From Aspidiotus rigidus (Eukaryota > Arthropoda > Insecta > Hemiptera > Diaspididae), in NCBI GenBank assembly GCA_035079385.1, contig JAVHKY010000028.1, forward strand, positions 6,696,001-6,760,000: a stretch of 64,000 nucleotides of DNA, given 5' to 3'. Under the pieces are notes generated by a model. It did no database searches, was not told the DNA's origin, and saw nothing but the letters and a program-made list of their open reading frames with translations. Shown piece by piece: positions 1-10,813 of the stretch (its first letter is position 1; each line of letters starts with the position of its first letter). The position numbers and the translations under genes were made by a program.

Positions 1-1190
1 CACAGTCGGATCTATTCCTCTTCCGAAGTATTCCATTGTACCCTTGTTAGACCGGACGCCTGTATTTGTACAGTATTTTGCGTAAACGTGTGTACGTTAG
101 CACTATAATAAAAATCCCTCTTCGAACTCTGAATGCCACGTTCCACTCTTCATATGAAGGGGACCGAATGCGTATGACATCACTTTAGCCAAAGAAAGTT
201 TTCGAAAGAAATTACGTTGTATGTAAACACTTCTTGGAAAATTATCCTCCAATCCGGACAAATTGCCCCGGCTCGTACATATAACCCCTAATTTTTCGTT
301 TCTACGGCGAACTAAGTAGGCAACACAGTTCTCTTCCCGTTCGTTGGGAAGCTCAACGCAACGTGGCCCAGTTCTCGTGTCTTAATGGCGTTCTTCAACC
401 TGTTCATCTTATCACGTGAGAACAAACGTGTCGTGAATACCACGTGTATATCGCATTGCCTTCAAACTTCTTGGTTTTCTTATCCTTTTTTTTTTCTTTT
501 TTTTTCTTTTTCTTTTTTTTTTTCTTTTTTCGTTCATGAAAATATTTCACTAGTTTCATTGGTACGTAAAATTCCTGACATTTATGATGAAGTTCATATC
601 TGAAATGTCTTTGTTTTTGATAGTTATGTGTGAACGAAAGTTTAGAGTTAGTATTAATTTTATTCCAAGACTTTCTAATAAATATTTTTTCTCACACTTT
701 AAGAGACTCTTTAAAACCGGCTGCTGAACGCAAGTAAATCGTATTTATCACTGTTTATCAAGTATCATCTCCGTTCTCGAGACAGACGCCGCTCTAGCTA
801 GAGCACGATTGTCAAGATTTTTCTTTGTTCTTTTAAAAGGGGGCCTTGAATCTTTCACATGCAATGCAAAAATATGCAGGTAGTTAGGGTCATTTTTAGG
901 ATGAATGATAAATATGCGTATACTCAGTTTTTCTTTCGTCCACATGTATTGGTTCAAGAGTATGTTTTCAATCGTCGAGTTGTAAATAGTCGCTCTTGAT
1001 CATTAAGTTGTTTTCATCTTTGTTTCGTTCCTTAATACACATATTATTATTTTTTTTCAAAACTCTTTATAATCTACTTATTATATAGTTTTGTATACCA
1101 AACTCGCTTCTGTTCCTCATGTTAATTTCGGTGTTTCATTATTTTCGTAATTAATTTTGTTTCGAGTTTGAATACATATTTGAACGTATT
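1..1190. other. AT-rich intergenic stretch, no gene supported
   Basis: Short open frames here (for example 385-603 plus and 748-957 minus) show no recognisable domain, and the first runs through a poly-T/C tract near 485-530 that creates an artificial phenylalanine run. No repeat pair or structured RNA was seen. Confidence 0.5.
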
Positions 1191-1552
1191 TTGGATAATT
1201 ATTCTTCAAAAGCGTCAATTATTTTCCCCATTTTATTTTCGTCTGTACACGTAACGAACGCGAACGCTTCGCGGACTACCCACAAACACACAAAATACTC
1301 CTACCCCCTTTTTGGCGTGATCACGCTGAGAACACTCTACAAAATAGCCGCCGGTGGCCATTTGTTCCTGCTTCTCGCGGGAATCCTGGGTTCAGCATCT
1401 TCAAATCATCCTCTCGTCAATGGACACGGAATCCTCGGCTTTGACAGATTTTCTCTCTCGCACACATACACACGGACTCTGTCTCCTTCACGTCGAAGTT
1501 TTATCTTGACTCCAATCACCTCTGTCCATCGGTCTTCCTCCCCCATTCCCAC

Positions 1553-1555
<3 letters not shown>

Positions 1556-1645
<90 letters not shown>
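1556..1645. repeat. (CT)n dinucleotide microsatellite, about 45 units
   Basis: Uninterrupted CT/TC run. It makes long serine-leucine open frames on the plus strand and arginine-glutamate frames on the minus strand; these are repeat artefacts. The DNA just upstream (1310-1440) is richer in GC than its surroundings and encodes a short hydrophobic stretch on the plus strand, too little to call a gene. Confidence 0.95.
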
Positions 1646-1649
<4 letters not shown>

Positions 1650-1997
1650 CCCTTCTTCCTTCCAACATCGCCAGACACTGTACATATTCCAAGAAACTAA
1701 AATTCTCTTTATGTTTGAACATATAAATTACCTTTTAATCCGATGAGTCGTACCGCCGATCCGCCCGTACCGCTCGTGGCGTCCAAAAGTCTAGGAAACC
1801 GCACGGTCATCGTACGGACCGCCACCGCCGTGCGCAACTATTTTTGTAGTCACCCTCTACTTTTGATTTCTGGTCAGAGATAGCAACATTGTACGTTGTT
1901 CCTGCTGATCGTACATGTTGGTGCGGAAATTGAGTTGATAGAGACGAAGGTCCTTGGGCAACTTTTTGGAATGCCAGACTATGACCAAAAAATTGCC

Positions 1998-2110
1998 ATA
2001 CTGTCATTATCAATTGCTCAGCTGACAGTTTTTTGTCTAAATAAGAAATCTACCGACATTTTTAGTACAATACAATTTGTATAGCTTAGTGTGGTGTACG
2101 CAGTCTTTAT
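1998..2110. repeat. BTB downstream flank, copy shared with 6003-6122
   Basis: About 110 bp, including the motif ctcagctgacagtt and the stretch around acgcagtctttatcacaggg, recurs at 6003-6122 with few changes. In both places it lies just downstream (minus strand) of a BTB copy. The third BTB copy was therefore duplicated together with 3' flanking DNA and is not only a coding retrocopy. Confidence 0.8.
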
Positions 2111-2173
2111 CACAGGGTATAAAGCGAAAATACAATATAAATTTAGTAAACAAACTCGGTATATTCTATGAAG

Positions 2174-3033
2174 CTAACGCTCAAGTTTTGTTCTCTTATA
2201 TGCACGGTATTTTGGTGCAATAAATGAACTATGTATCAAATCGTCATTTTCAACTGGAGCGAGTAAAGGCGCAGGTTCAGGATTCTGCTTAACTATTTCG
2301 ACGGCTTCCTCACTTCCGTAAATTTTCGAAAAAATGCGGCCTTTATATTCTAGCGAAATTTTCTCAAATCGGACCAATGTCAAAAGACTCTGCAAATCCT
2401 GCGACCGGTCCGCTCGGTTTCGAATACACCATCCGGTTATACTGCAGAAGAGGACCGTGTCATTACACTCTGGTAAAAGCGAAATACTTTTGAAAATTAC
2501 GAACACTTCAGGGTAACTCAGGCGAGAAATTTATCGGTTTCACGAAAACGTTTGATGTTCTTAGCAATATAGGAAGCGCAAAATTCCCTCAATATTTTCG
2601 CCGCTTCACTGGAACACGCTGACTGGAATAAATCTAAGAATAATCCGTTTGTATCCAATTGGTTCATGTCGAAAAATTGCAGGCATAACTTTTTGAGCTC
2701 AGGTAGCTTATACAATACACTGGCTTTAGTAATATTTACGATGTCGTCTATCCCGATCGCAATGTCACCCGTGTAAATGAACATCACAATTTTCTCGCAA
2801 GTTGGTGCGTCCAAATCGTTCATTGTTATTTTTAAGGGTCGAGTGGCACGTTTAGCACATTTGGCTCTGAATATGGTATGAAAGTGCTCGGACGCCATTG
2901 CCAGTATCACTTTATGGCATCTAAACTCTTCTCCGTTACATGCTAAAGTTACGTCAGTATATGACCCAGGGCTTCCTCGAAAAGTTAGTAGCTTTGAATG
3001 CCACTTTTGCAAGTTATTGAATACGTGATCCAT
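2174..3033 (-). pseudogene. BTB/BACK-domain gene, copy 1 (frameshifted)
   Basis: The minus-strand frame starts at ATG 3033 and reads about 172 codons to a stop at 2518; a second frame to 2174 supplies the rest. The first part is a BTB/POZ domain: a TDVTLAC strand, EEFRCHKVILA (the family's F-x-aHKavLa core), then SEHFHTIF and a FIYTGDI helix region. The second part (SACSSEAAKILREF to SITGWC) resembles a BACK helical region. BTB proteins commonly act as homodimers or as Cullin-3 substrate adaptors; that role is inferred from family. Compared with copy 2, two bases are missing near 2520 (ctcag--gcgag against ctcagagcgag), which shifts the frame. A 3' splice-like site (tttgttttaacag) precedes the ATG, so upstream non-coding exons are possible. 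It could be a truncated but expressed BTB-only protein. Confidence 0.75.
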
Positions 3034-3256
3034 TTCTAGCTGTTAAAACAAACGAAATTCATAATTACTTCAAACAGGTCAACAAATCGCTCGTGAAAGT
3101 TCATGCAACTGAAATAATCGAAATAAAATATCAGCGTTAGGTACATACTTTCTTTCCAATGGTCTCTGTACCAAACAAAGTTCGCGAGATTGGCACAGGG
3201 TATAAAGCGAAAATACAATATAAATTTAGTAAACAAACTCGGTATATTCTATGAAG

Positions 3257-4117
3257 CTAATGCTCAAGTTTTGTTCTGTTATATGCACGGTATTTTGGTG
3301 CAATAAATGAACTATGTATCGAATCGTCATTTTCAACTGGAGCGAGTAGAGGCGCAGGTTCAGGATTCTGCTTAACTATTTCGACGGCTTCCTCACTTCC
3401 GTAAATTTTCGAAAAAATGCGGCCTCTATATTCTAGCGAAATTTTCTCAAATCGGACCAATGTCAAAAGACTCTGCAAATACTGCAACCGGTCCGCTCGG
3501 TTTCGAACACACCATCCGGTTATACTGCACAAGAGGACCGTGTCATTACACTCTGGTAAAAGCGAAATACTTTTGAAAATTACGAACACTTCAGGGTAAC
3601 TCAGAGCGAGAAATTTATCGGTTTCACGAAAACGTTTGATGTTCTTAGCAATATAGGAAGCGCGAAATTCCCGCAATATTTTCGCCGCGTCATTGGAACA
3701 CGCTGACTGGAATAGGTCTAAGAATAATCCGTTTGTATCCAATTGGTTCATGTCGAAAAATTGCAGGCATAACTTTTGGAGCTCAGGTAGCTTATACAAT
3801 ACACTGGCTTTAGTAATATTTACGATGTCGTCTATCCCGATCGCAATGTCACCCGTGTAAATGAACATCACAATTTTCTCGCAAGTTGGTGCGTCCAAAT
3901 CGTTCATTGTTATTTTTAAGGGTCGAGTGGCACGTTTAGCACATTTTGCACTGAATATGGTATGAAAGTGCTCGGACGCCATTGCCAATATCACTTTATG
4001 GCATCTAAACTCTTCTCTGTTACATGCTAAAATTACGTCAGTATATGACCCAGGGCTTTCTCGAAAAGTTAGTAGCTTTGAATGCTACTTTTGCAAGTTG
4101 TTGAATACGTGATCCAT
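3257..4117 (-). pseudogene. BTB/BACK-domain gene, copy 2 (premature stop at codon 11)
   Basis: This is the tandem copy of the neighbouring BTB gene and keeps the full BTB plus BACK-like frame without the 2-bp deletion, ending at the stop codon at 3257. The homologous start ATG is at 4117-4115, but codon 11 is TAG (4087-4085) where copy 1 has TGG (Trp). Translation could restart only at an internal Met near 3994, which would remove the first BTB strands and the start of the EEFRCHK core. Copies 1 and 2 therefore carry different, complementary lesions, and neither has a complete frame as sequenced. If the stop is a sequencing error, this would be an intact protein of roughly 286 residues. Confidence 0.75.
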
Positions 4118-4276
4118 TTCTAGCTGTTAAAACAAACAAAATTCATAATTACTTCAAACAGGTCAACGAATCGCTCGTGAAAGTTCATGCAACTGAAATA
4201 ATGGAAATAAAATACCAGCGTTAGGTACATACTTTCTTTCCAATGGTCTCTGTACCAAACAAAGTTCGCGAGATTG

Positions 4277-5998
4277 TTTCAAGTTAAAATGTGTACAAAT
4301 AATAATGTCGAGAAATAATCTAAAAAATTCAATTCAACTCTCCTTTAAGGAAAAGTTAAATAATCATGTTTATTCGTTCAGTTATCGAGCTGGAGAACAA
4401 ACAATATGGTGGATTTTATTCAAATTTTCCTTACAGAACGAATTTTAAAATTTGTTAATTTGGTTTCTGGAAGTATTGCTAACGGCGATTGCATCGGCTG
4501 ATTTAGCGCCAGAAAATAAATATTTTGGGCTGATAACAAACATTTTGGGCTTCCCCAGTGAGCTTGACTATGCTACTTGGTGAACAAATAGGCAAATGAT
4601 TAGGCAATTGTGCCAAGGTTGAAAGCCTAAAAGGTTCATATTTGTAGTATAAACATACAAGGAATTTGAAGATGAAGTTGATTAACGCTCGAGGCTAATT
4701 TTTTTTTCTTCTCAGGATGGGCACTAGAATAAAAGCGGTTGGTTGAAAAGCAGATTCCGTTAAACACGTAGCTGCATTCTTAGTATTCTGATGAAAAAAT
4801 AATCTCACAAAGAAAAAGCCTTTATAATACAAATAAATATACAAGAAAATGTTTCACATGTCTTATGTTAGAAAACAAAAAACAATCTTTTTGACATCCA
4901 ATTTAGGCTCAACAACTGAACAAAAATTAAAACAATATTAATATTTCTCAAAAATGCACCATTCATTGGTAACTTGAGCTCAAATTTTATTAGTCATGAG
5001 ACGAAGTTAGGTTAGCAAAGTATTCCTTAGGGATCATGATATAGAAAGAATCTTATAAAATAGGAGCACTGATGAAAGAATTTTTCGTCATGATTTAATT
5101 AAAATTTCTACAATTAGGTTCATGTAGGTGAGAGTGCACTAACCATATAAACATCATAAGTAGTACTAAGACGATAGCATAGATTCATTGTTTGGGAAAC
5201 TTCCAACTGCTCAATTCCTAAAAACATTGGGTACTTCAATGGTTGCAATAGTATTATATTGCATTGAAAAGGAAGAAGGTCCTAGCAAACCCATTACGTT
5301 TCTCATCATTATCACTATCCGAGTTGTTGCCGCTCGGTGAATATAAATACATTCAAGTTTCGGATATTCGGTGTTTGCTTCTTTTGAAACAAAAATTTCT
5401 TCCAATAGGCCTACTTATTGAGGACAGGAGAAAATATGAAGTGTCTTCAATTTTCGAAATTCTAACTGGGGAATGGACTCTCAAAACGCCGACCAATATA
5501 CTCCGACTCTACATAACAATACGAATACAAATTATTACATCTGGATAAAATAATAGCTATTGTATATTCAATATTCATGATACTTACATGAACAATACTT
5601 CAATTCAATATAATCTGAAAATACCGCAGGGATTAAATTGGAATCCAATTTTCGTAAATAACCGTGTACAATATGCACCAACGATTCGGGTCGTACTGCA
5701 GTTATAAATTCAAATCAAAAATAAAATAATGGTTGTCGTAAACGTATAATGGCTAAATCAACCACCAGTCATAATGATAAAATTTCTCTGTACCAATAAA
5801 AAAAAAGCAACTACAATGATGATCGATTGATAGCACCCTCGCTGTCGACACGCAGGATCGAGTGAGCGCACCCTGGTGGCCAGCCATCGACACCACGTTC
5901 GACAGTAAAGTAAACAAAATATGTTTTATTATATAGGATTTCATGCGGTACAGAATAAATGTTAAGATTTGTTTACTTGGGATCGAATTGTGAAAATT
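4277..5998. other. Non-coding spacer between BTB copies
   Basis: AT-rich, with no domain-bearing frame. A plus-strand frame of 94 codons (5264-5548) overlaps a 64-codon minus frame and neither looks like a known protein. The only GC-rich island is at about 5825-5915 (see the CTCF-like site). Confidence 0.5.
5866..5879 (-). promoter_or_regulatory. CTCF-like motif
   Basis: The plus strand reads gcgcaccctggtgg, so the minus strand reads CCACCAGGGTGCGC, one base from the widely conserved CTCF core CCACCAGGGGGCGC. It sits in a short GC-rich island in AT-rich DNA between the BTB duplicates. A single motif match can occur by chance; binding is inference. Confidence 0.3.
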
Positions 5999-6261
5999 GT
6001 CATACCGTCATTATCAATTACTCAGCTGACAGTTCTTCGTCTAAATAAGAAATCTACCGACATTTTTAGTAGAATACAAATTATATACCTTATAGTATGA
6101 TGTACGCAGTCTTTATCACAGGGAATCGAGCAAAAATACAATTTAAATTTTTACTAAACGAACTCGATATCTATGAAGCTAAGGCTCAAGTTATGTTCTC
6201 TTCCTTACACGGTATTTTGGTGCAATCAATGAACTATTCACAGAGTGAATTCGTATCGAAT

Positions 6262-6975
6262 CTTTATTTCCAGCTGGAGCGACTATAAGCGCAGGTTCAG
6301 GATTCTGCTCAACTAATTCGACGGCTTCCTCACTTCCGTAAATTTTCGTAAAAATTTAGCCTATATATTCTGGAGAAATCTTCTCAAACCTGACCAATGT
6401 GAAAAGACTCTCCACATACTGCAACCGGTTTACCCGACGGTGAAGAAACCATCTGGTTATAATGCGCAAGAGACCCGCGTCATTACGCTCTGGTAAAACC
6501 GAAATACTTTCAAAAATTACGTCCACTTCAACGAAACTCAGAGCGAGAAATTTATCGGTTTCATGAAATAGGTCGATTTTCTTTGCAACATAGGAACCGC
6601 TAAATTCCCTCGAGCTTTCCTCCGCATCACTGGAACACGTTGACTGGAATAAATCTAACAATAATCCGTTCGCGTGCATTTGGTTCATGCCGAAAAATTA
6701 CAAGCATAAATTTTGGTGCTAAGGTAGCTTATATAATACACTGGCTTTGGTAATATTTACAATGTCGTCTATCCCGATGGCAATGTCACCAGAGTATATG
6801 AACATCAAAATTTTCTCGAAAGTTGGTGCGTCAAAATTGTTCATCGTTATTCTTAATGGAGTGACAGGGTTTGTACATTCACCACCGAATATGGTGTCGA
6901 AGTGCTCGGACGCCAATGCCAAGATCACTCTATGGCATCTAAATTCTTCTTGATGACATACTATAATTACACTGG
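6262..6975 (-). pseudogene. BTB/BACK-domain gene, copy 3 (several stops)
   Basis: A more diverged relative of the two BTB copies. The BTB core EEFRCHRVILALASEHF and the FIYSGDIAIGIDDIVNI stretch are present, followed by the BACK-like part (STCSSDAEESSREFSG). Against copy 1, GAG becomes TAG near 6719 and CAA becomes TAA shortly after, and a further stop near 6356 replaces an Arg codon. The start region before EEFRCH no longer lines up. With three stops it is very likely dead. Downstream DNA also matches the flank of copy 1, so it arose from the same ancestral locus before the copy 1/2 tandem event. Confidence 0.8.
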
Positions 6976-6989
6976 ATTATTTACTCGTC

Positions 6990-7372
6990 ACATACGTAGT
7001 CTCTCTTTTTTCCTACTTATTATATTCCTTTCTTCTGATTCACTCTCACTTTCTGAATCGTACCTGTCCTTAACATGTGAACCCGTTTTCGATTCTTTAG
7101 TGCGACAACCCCTACTACAGGTATTCTTTTTTTGACTACATTGTCTCTTACAACGCTTACGTGTACTACAATCTGTCTCGCTCTCACTTTCGGTCGACAA
7201 TCCGACGACGTATCTTCGGAATTAGAGCTCTCGCTGGAGTATTGCATACGGTGTCTCTTTTTTGTCTTTTTCCCTTTACGTTCTTCATTCTTATTCTTTT
7301 TAGACTTCTTAGTCCTCTTATGCTCTTTCTCGTACTTATCTTTCCATTTCATCAGCCGTGAAAACTGAGCTG
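6990..7372 (-). pseudogene. Lys/Ser-rich, nuclear-type low-complexity frame (broken)
   Basis: Two overlapping minus-strand frames give a biased protein: a lysine-rich block (KKSKKNKNEERKGKKTKK), a serine/acid block (YSSESSNSEDTSSDC), then in another frame STESESETDC, a Cys/Lys/Arg block and DSESESESEERN. The composition continues across the frame change near 7200, suggesting one ancestral frame with a small indel. Such basic and Ser/Glu-rich tails are typical of nuclear or RNA-processing proteins, but no domain identifies it. It lies directly upstream (minus sense) of BTB copy 3 and could be part of an unrelated gene or a low-complexity relic. Confidence 0.35.
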
Positions 7373-7775
7373 TCAGTCTACAAAACAATGTATCACAGAA
7401 ATTGCTTGCTGCTGATCTTGAGGTAGGTGGATGATCTAGAAGATTTCCAAGATTGCATACAAAGTTATTGATTTTCATCAACATACTTTTACAAGATACG
7501 GGCATTTCATCAGGTATGAAAACAGAGCTGTCAGTATGGTTACAAAACAATGTATCACACAAATTGCTTGCTGCTGATCTTGAGATACAGGGGGTGATCT
7601 ACATAGACATATATATTGACAAAAGACCTTAACATGAAGATTTCCAAAATTGCATACAAAGTTATTAATTTTTATCAACATACTTTTACAAAACAGAATT
7701 TTCAGTATGGTTACAAAACAATGTATCACACAAATTGCTTGCTGCTGATCTTGATGTAGATGGGCAATGTACACA
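7370..7775. repeat. Short-period tandem repeat, three units
   Basis: The block acaaaacaatgtatcacaca followed by ttgcttgctgctgatcttga occurs at about 7380, 7545 and 7717, at spacings near 163-172 bp. Intervening text (caaagttattgattttcatc, acatacttttacaa) is also repeated. The minus-strand frames over it simply repeat the same 40-50 residues and are not evidence of a gene. Confidence 0.8.
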
Positions 7776-8020
7776 GAAATAAATATTCACAAAAGCAGTC
7801 GGAGATTGTTTGCATTATATGTGGCGTCGTTCTGGAGCTGTTGACGCATTGTAGTTGAAAAGTGCTGTGTGGATGATCACTGATTTGGACGGTTTGTTCA
7901 AGTAATTCAAGAGCTCCTCCAATGGGACAGTTTTCTTCTAAAGATTCTAATTCAGGAATTTTCAATCGCGGTGGCGAAAATAAGAATTTTGTTTGCGCGT
8001 TTGATAGTCTGCCTCGCCTC
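7728..8020 (-). CDS. Unrecognised exon candidate
   Basis: On the minus strand a good 3' splice site (acaaattatttttcag) at 8022-8021 opens a frame with ordinary protein composition (LKIPELESLEENCPIGG, then ALELLEQTVQISDHPHS). The frame runs into the short tandem repeat after about 7795, so the true exon may end earlier. I do not recognise the product. The frame extends upstream of the splice site to 8151 without a stop, so an unspliced reading is also possible. Confidence 0.3.
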
Positions 8021-8480
8021 CTGAAAAATAATTTGTATATAAGCAAATTTTGCTCACTTTGCGATGCTCTGAAATTTTTTTTAAATTTTCTTCCCCGTTC
8101 GTATTTTCTCTTTATCGCTGACTCTGAGGAGCAACTTTTCCAACCCGTCATCCGTGACGTTTTTGGAGTGAGACACGTCCAGCAAAATTAAATTTGTACA
8201 ATGAGGCCCTATTATTGCTAAAATATTGTCATTAGCAAGAAAGTGAGATACCGCAGCAAAGAGGCATTCATAAATACCGACTGAAGCAGGGAACGATCTG
8301 TAAAATAGAAGAAGAACAATTGATTATGAATTGAAGAGAAATTTTTCTGTCATTCCTACGCCCGCTTCTGGTTACAAATATTTATCGGGTGTAATCAATA
8401 GGATCGAATGAGGAAAATGAAAGTTGTGAATAAAGAGTAGTAAAACTATCTAGAAGACTTCGATATTCAAAGATAGAAAA

Positions 8481-9421
8481 TTATTGTTTTATGTGCGTTC
8501 TATCCGCCTCCTCGCTCTCGGTCCTTGCCAACAGGAACGGACTACCACACAACGCGCTCGGGAACGGAGCTGAATATGAATGAGATCGCGGTTGGCCAAA
8601 CTTCAGTTTTTTATTAGGATGCTTGATTAGATGATAGTTCAGGTTGATCAGTTCTAATCGAAAAATTAGATCATCCCGTATCGACCGACAGTCAGGATTA
8701 ACGTTTTCATAGGTTGCGATCGTTTCAAGTGCTTTAGTCACGTCAAAACGATGGTGTACCAGCATTGCCAAAGCTTTTTCCTGATCGAAACCACACGTTC
8801 GGCGAACTTCTTCGACGTAATTGTCGACTGAAACAAAATAAGTGCGATAGAAATTGCAACGAGTCGCAGTATCTCTAGGTACATTATACATACACAAATA
8901 CATACTCGTTTCATCGGACAAGGTATGACCATTAGTCTAATATTGCACCTCCACCTCTGTTTCTGGAACTGAATTGAATTCCAACGGAGCTGAATATGAG
9001 TGGGATCGCAGGTGACTAGACTTCAGTTTTTTATTAAGATGCTTGATTAGATGATAGTTTAAGTTGATCAGTTCTAATCGAAAAATTAGGTCATCCCGTA
9101 TCGACCGACTGTCAGGATTAACGTTTTCATGGGTTGCGATCGTTTCAAGTGCTTTAGTCACGTCAAAACGATGGTGTACCAGCATTGCCACAGCTTTTTC
9201 CTGATCGAAACCACACGTTTGGCGAATTTCTTCGACGTAATTGTCGACTGAAACAAAATAAGTGCGATAGAAATTGCAACGAGTCGCACTATCTCTAAGT
9301 ACATTATATACCTACATACACAAATACATACTCGTTTCATCGGACAAGGCATGACCATTAGTCCAATATTGCACCTCCATCTCTGTTTCTGGAACTGAAT
9401 TGAATTCCAAGGTTCGATGAT
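8481..9421 (-). pseudogene. Spliced gene with duplicated ELM2/SANT-like module, one in-frame stop
   Basis: Three minus-strand exons can be drawn with clean GT-AG borders: 9421-9332, 9247-8906 and 8827-8481 (stop TAA 8483-8481). Both introns are about 78-84 bp, begin GTATGT after ...GATGAAACGA and end tattttgtttcag. The joined frame gives DETIDNYVEEVRRTCGFDQE, then KALAMLVHHRFDVTKALETI, then an SIRDDLIFRLELINLNYH stretch. This resembles the end of an ELM2 domain followed by a worn SANT domain, as in MIER/CoREST-type co-repressor subunits; the assignment is by pattern only. The module is present twice (420-bp direct repeat). The middle exon has TAG at 8939-8937 where the upstream copy has TGG, so the reading frame is interrupted. 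Exons 5' of 9421 were not found. Confidence 0.5.
8590..9415. repeat. 420-bp direct tandem duplication (exon plus intron)
   Basis: cttcagttttttatta at 8601 recurs at 9021, and the match runs through the coding part, the short intron and the next exon start (ggtgcaatatt, tctgtttctggaactgaatt). Divergence is a few percent by eye. This explains the duplicated module in the minus-strand gene over it. Confidence 0.9.
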
Positions 9422-9696
9422 CTGCATAAAAAAAGAAAGCTACATACATATGACCAAAATTTTCTAGATTTTTCCATTTTTTTTTTACGGTGTTCGGTGC
9501 GGTTATTCTCTCTTAGTACAAAGAATTTATTTCAAATGGGACGACAGGATTGCGAGGAGTGCTTTAAGTACGTCTTATGGATAAAAGTAGTCCTGCGCAA
9601 AGGAATGATTGAAAAATTTCAAACTCTTCAAATAAAGCTATTCCAGAAGGACAAACATCTATAAAGTTCTTAGCTCACTTCTTAAACTTGATACTC

Positions 9697-9861
9697 CATT
9701 CAGATGATATACCGAAAGATTGGGTAAAGTCCACATGCATTCCCCTGCCAAAGAAAAATAACGCAACAGAGTGTAGTGACTACCGTACAATTAGTCTGAT
9801 ATCGCACGCATTGAAAATCCTTCTTAAAATAATTCACCGTAGAGTATATCAAAAATGCTAG
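9697..9861 (+). pseudogene. LINE reverse-transcriptase fragment
   Basis: A 55-codon frame reads DIPKDWVKSTCIPLPKK, then CSDYRTISLISHALKILLKI. This is the N-terminal RT block of non-LTR retrotransposons (P-x-x-W ... P-x-P-K-K ... YR-x-I-S-L-x-x-x-x-K). It stops at TAG 9859-9861, far short of the catalytic YxDD. Upstream bases to about 9620 are probably the same element in another frame. The clade cannot be fixed from this piece (RTE/L2-like wording). It is 5'- and 3'-truncated and dead. Confidence 0.8.
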
Positions 9862-10329
9862 GAAAATTCTGGCTAAGACTACCTGTGTCTGCCTCTTAAA
9901 GTGCACGTATGTTGCGATAGGAGGTCGGCCTGGGTTGCACGAAGTCACGATACGTTGGCGTCTCGATGATTGTGACTTTTGTTTGAAGTTCCGATCTTCT
10001 AAGTTTGTTCTTACTCCGTATTAATAAATTCTTGGACTATCTTCATCCAACCTAAAAATCACAATGAAAAATTATTAATGGAATAAAATTTGATGTATAA
10101 TGTTTTTCACAAGAGAGTATCAAATTCGAAAAATATAAAATTTTCTACAAAAAGCTCTCTCTTTCACTATGATTCTAGGATCAATACTAATTTATGATTC
10201 GTTACTTACAATTGATGAGAGCTTTGTAAAGTTACCGGTATCGCTTTTACAAAAAAAAAAAAAAAAAAAAAAGATGTCAAGTTGTTTTAGTCCAAATGAC
10301 CAAAATTTTATCAGGAACATCTTCACCCA

Positions 10330-10560
10330 GAAAAATGGACGAAATTTTTACGGGACTGTACTTCAAATTAATTTTCAGACGTTTCTTTCAATTCTGATGA
10401 AAAAAAAAAAAAAAAAAAGATACGGCGAACTTCTCAAGTCAGATGTTTTTTTCTTTTCGAAAGATATAGAAATAACAGAAAATCAGGAGAGGTTCTCGGG
10501 GAAAAATTTTGAAAATGGTTAACTAATTTGTTACCCATACATTCCCGTTTTGTAAAATCC
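10330..10560 (+). repeat. Dispersed repeat, copy A
   Basis: From atggacgaaatttttacggg through caggagaggttctcgggg to ttacccatacattcccgtttt, this matches 12755-12965 in the same orientation with small indels and different poly-A lengths. No coding capacity or termini were seen, so it is an unclassified interspersed repeat. Confidence 0.75.
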
Positions 10561-10813
10561 TGTATTGATATTCTTTTTTTTTCCTCATAAGATTTGTCTA
10601 CTCTACGTTTCTCACATTTTCCTCTTACCTTACACAAATCTATATCCATTTCGACTTTCCTACTGAATGATCAGAGTAATTGGTTTAATTAATATAAATT
10701 TTCTTAAATTAATTTCTTAGAAATTGTTTCTTATCAAAATTAGCTATATTTTTAGATATTTACAAAATATTATAAAATAGGTAGTCGATGAAATTAGAAA
10801 TATTAATTAAATT

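Larger units (their letters stand above)
2111..4276. repeat. Direct tandem duplication, unit about 1083 bp
   Basis: 2111-3193 and 3194-4276 align end to end at an offset of 1083-1084 bp with very high identity by eye. The left edge is cacagggtataaagcg in both; the right edge is gttcgcgagattg in both. Each unit holds one BTB gene plus the DNA upstream of it. The few differences include one lesion in each BTB frame, so the duplication is recent relative to the third, more diverged copy at 6.3-7.0 kb. Confidence 0.9.

Noticed and set aside
1406..1722. Long minus-strand frames rich in Arg-Glu
   Set aside because: They are translations of the (CT)n microsatellite.
1735..1800. Hammerhead core at ccgatgagtcgtacc
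   Set aside because: The CGAAAC strand and closing stems are missing.
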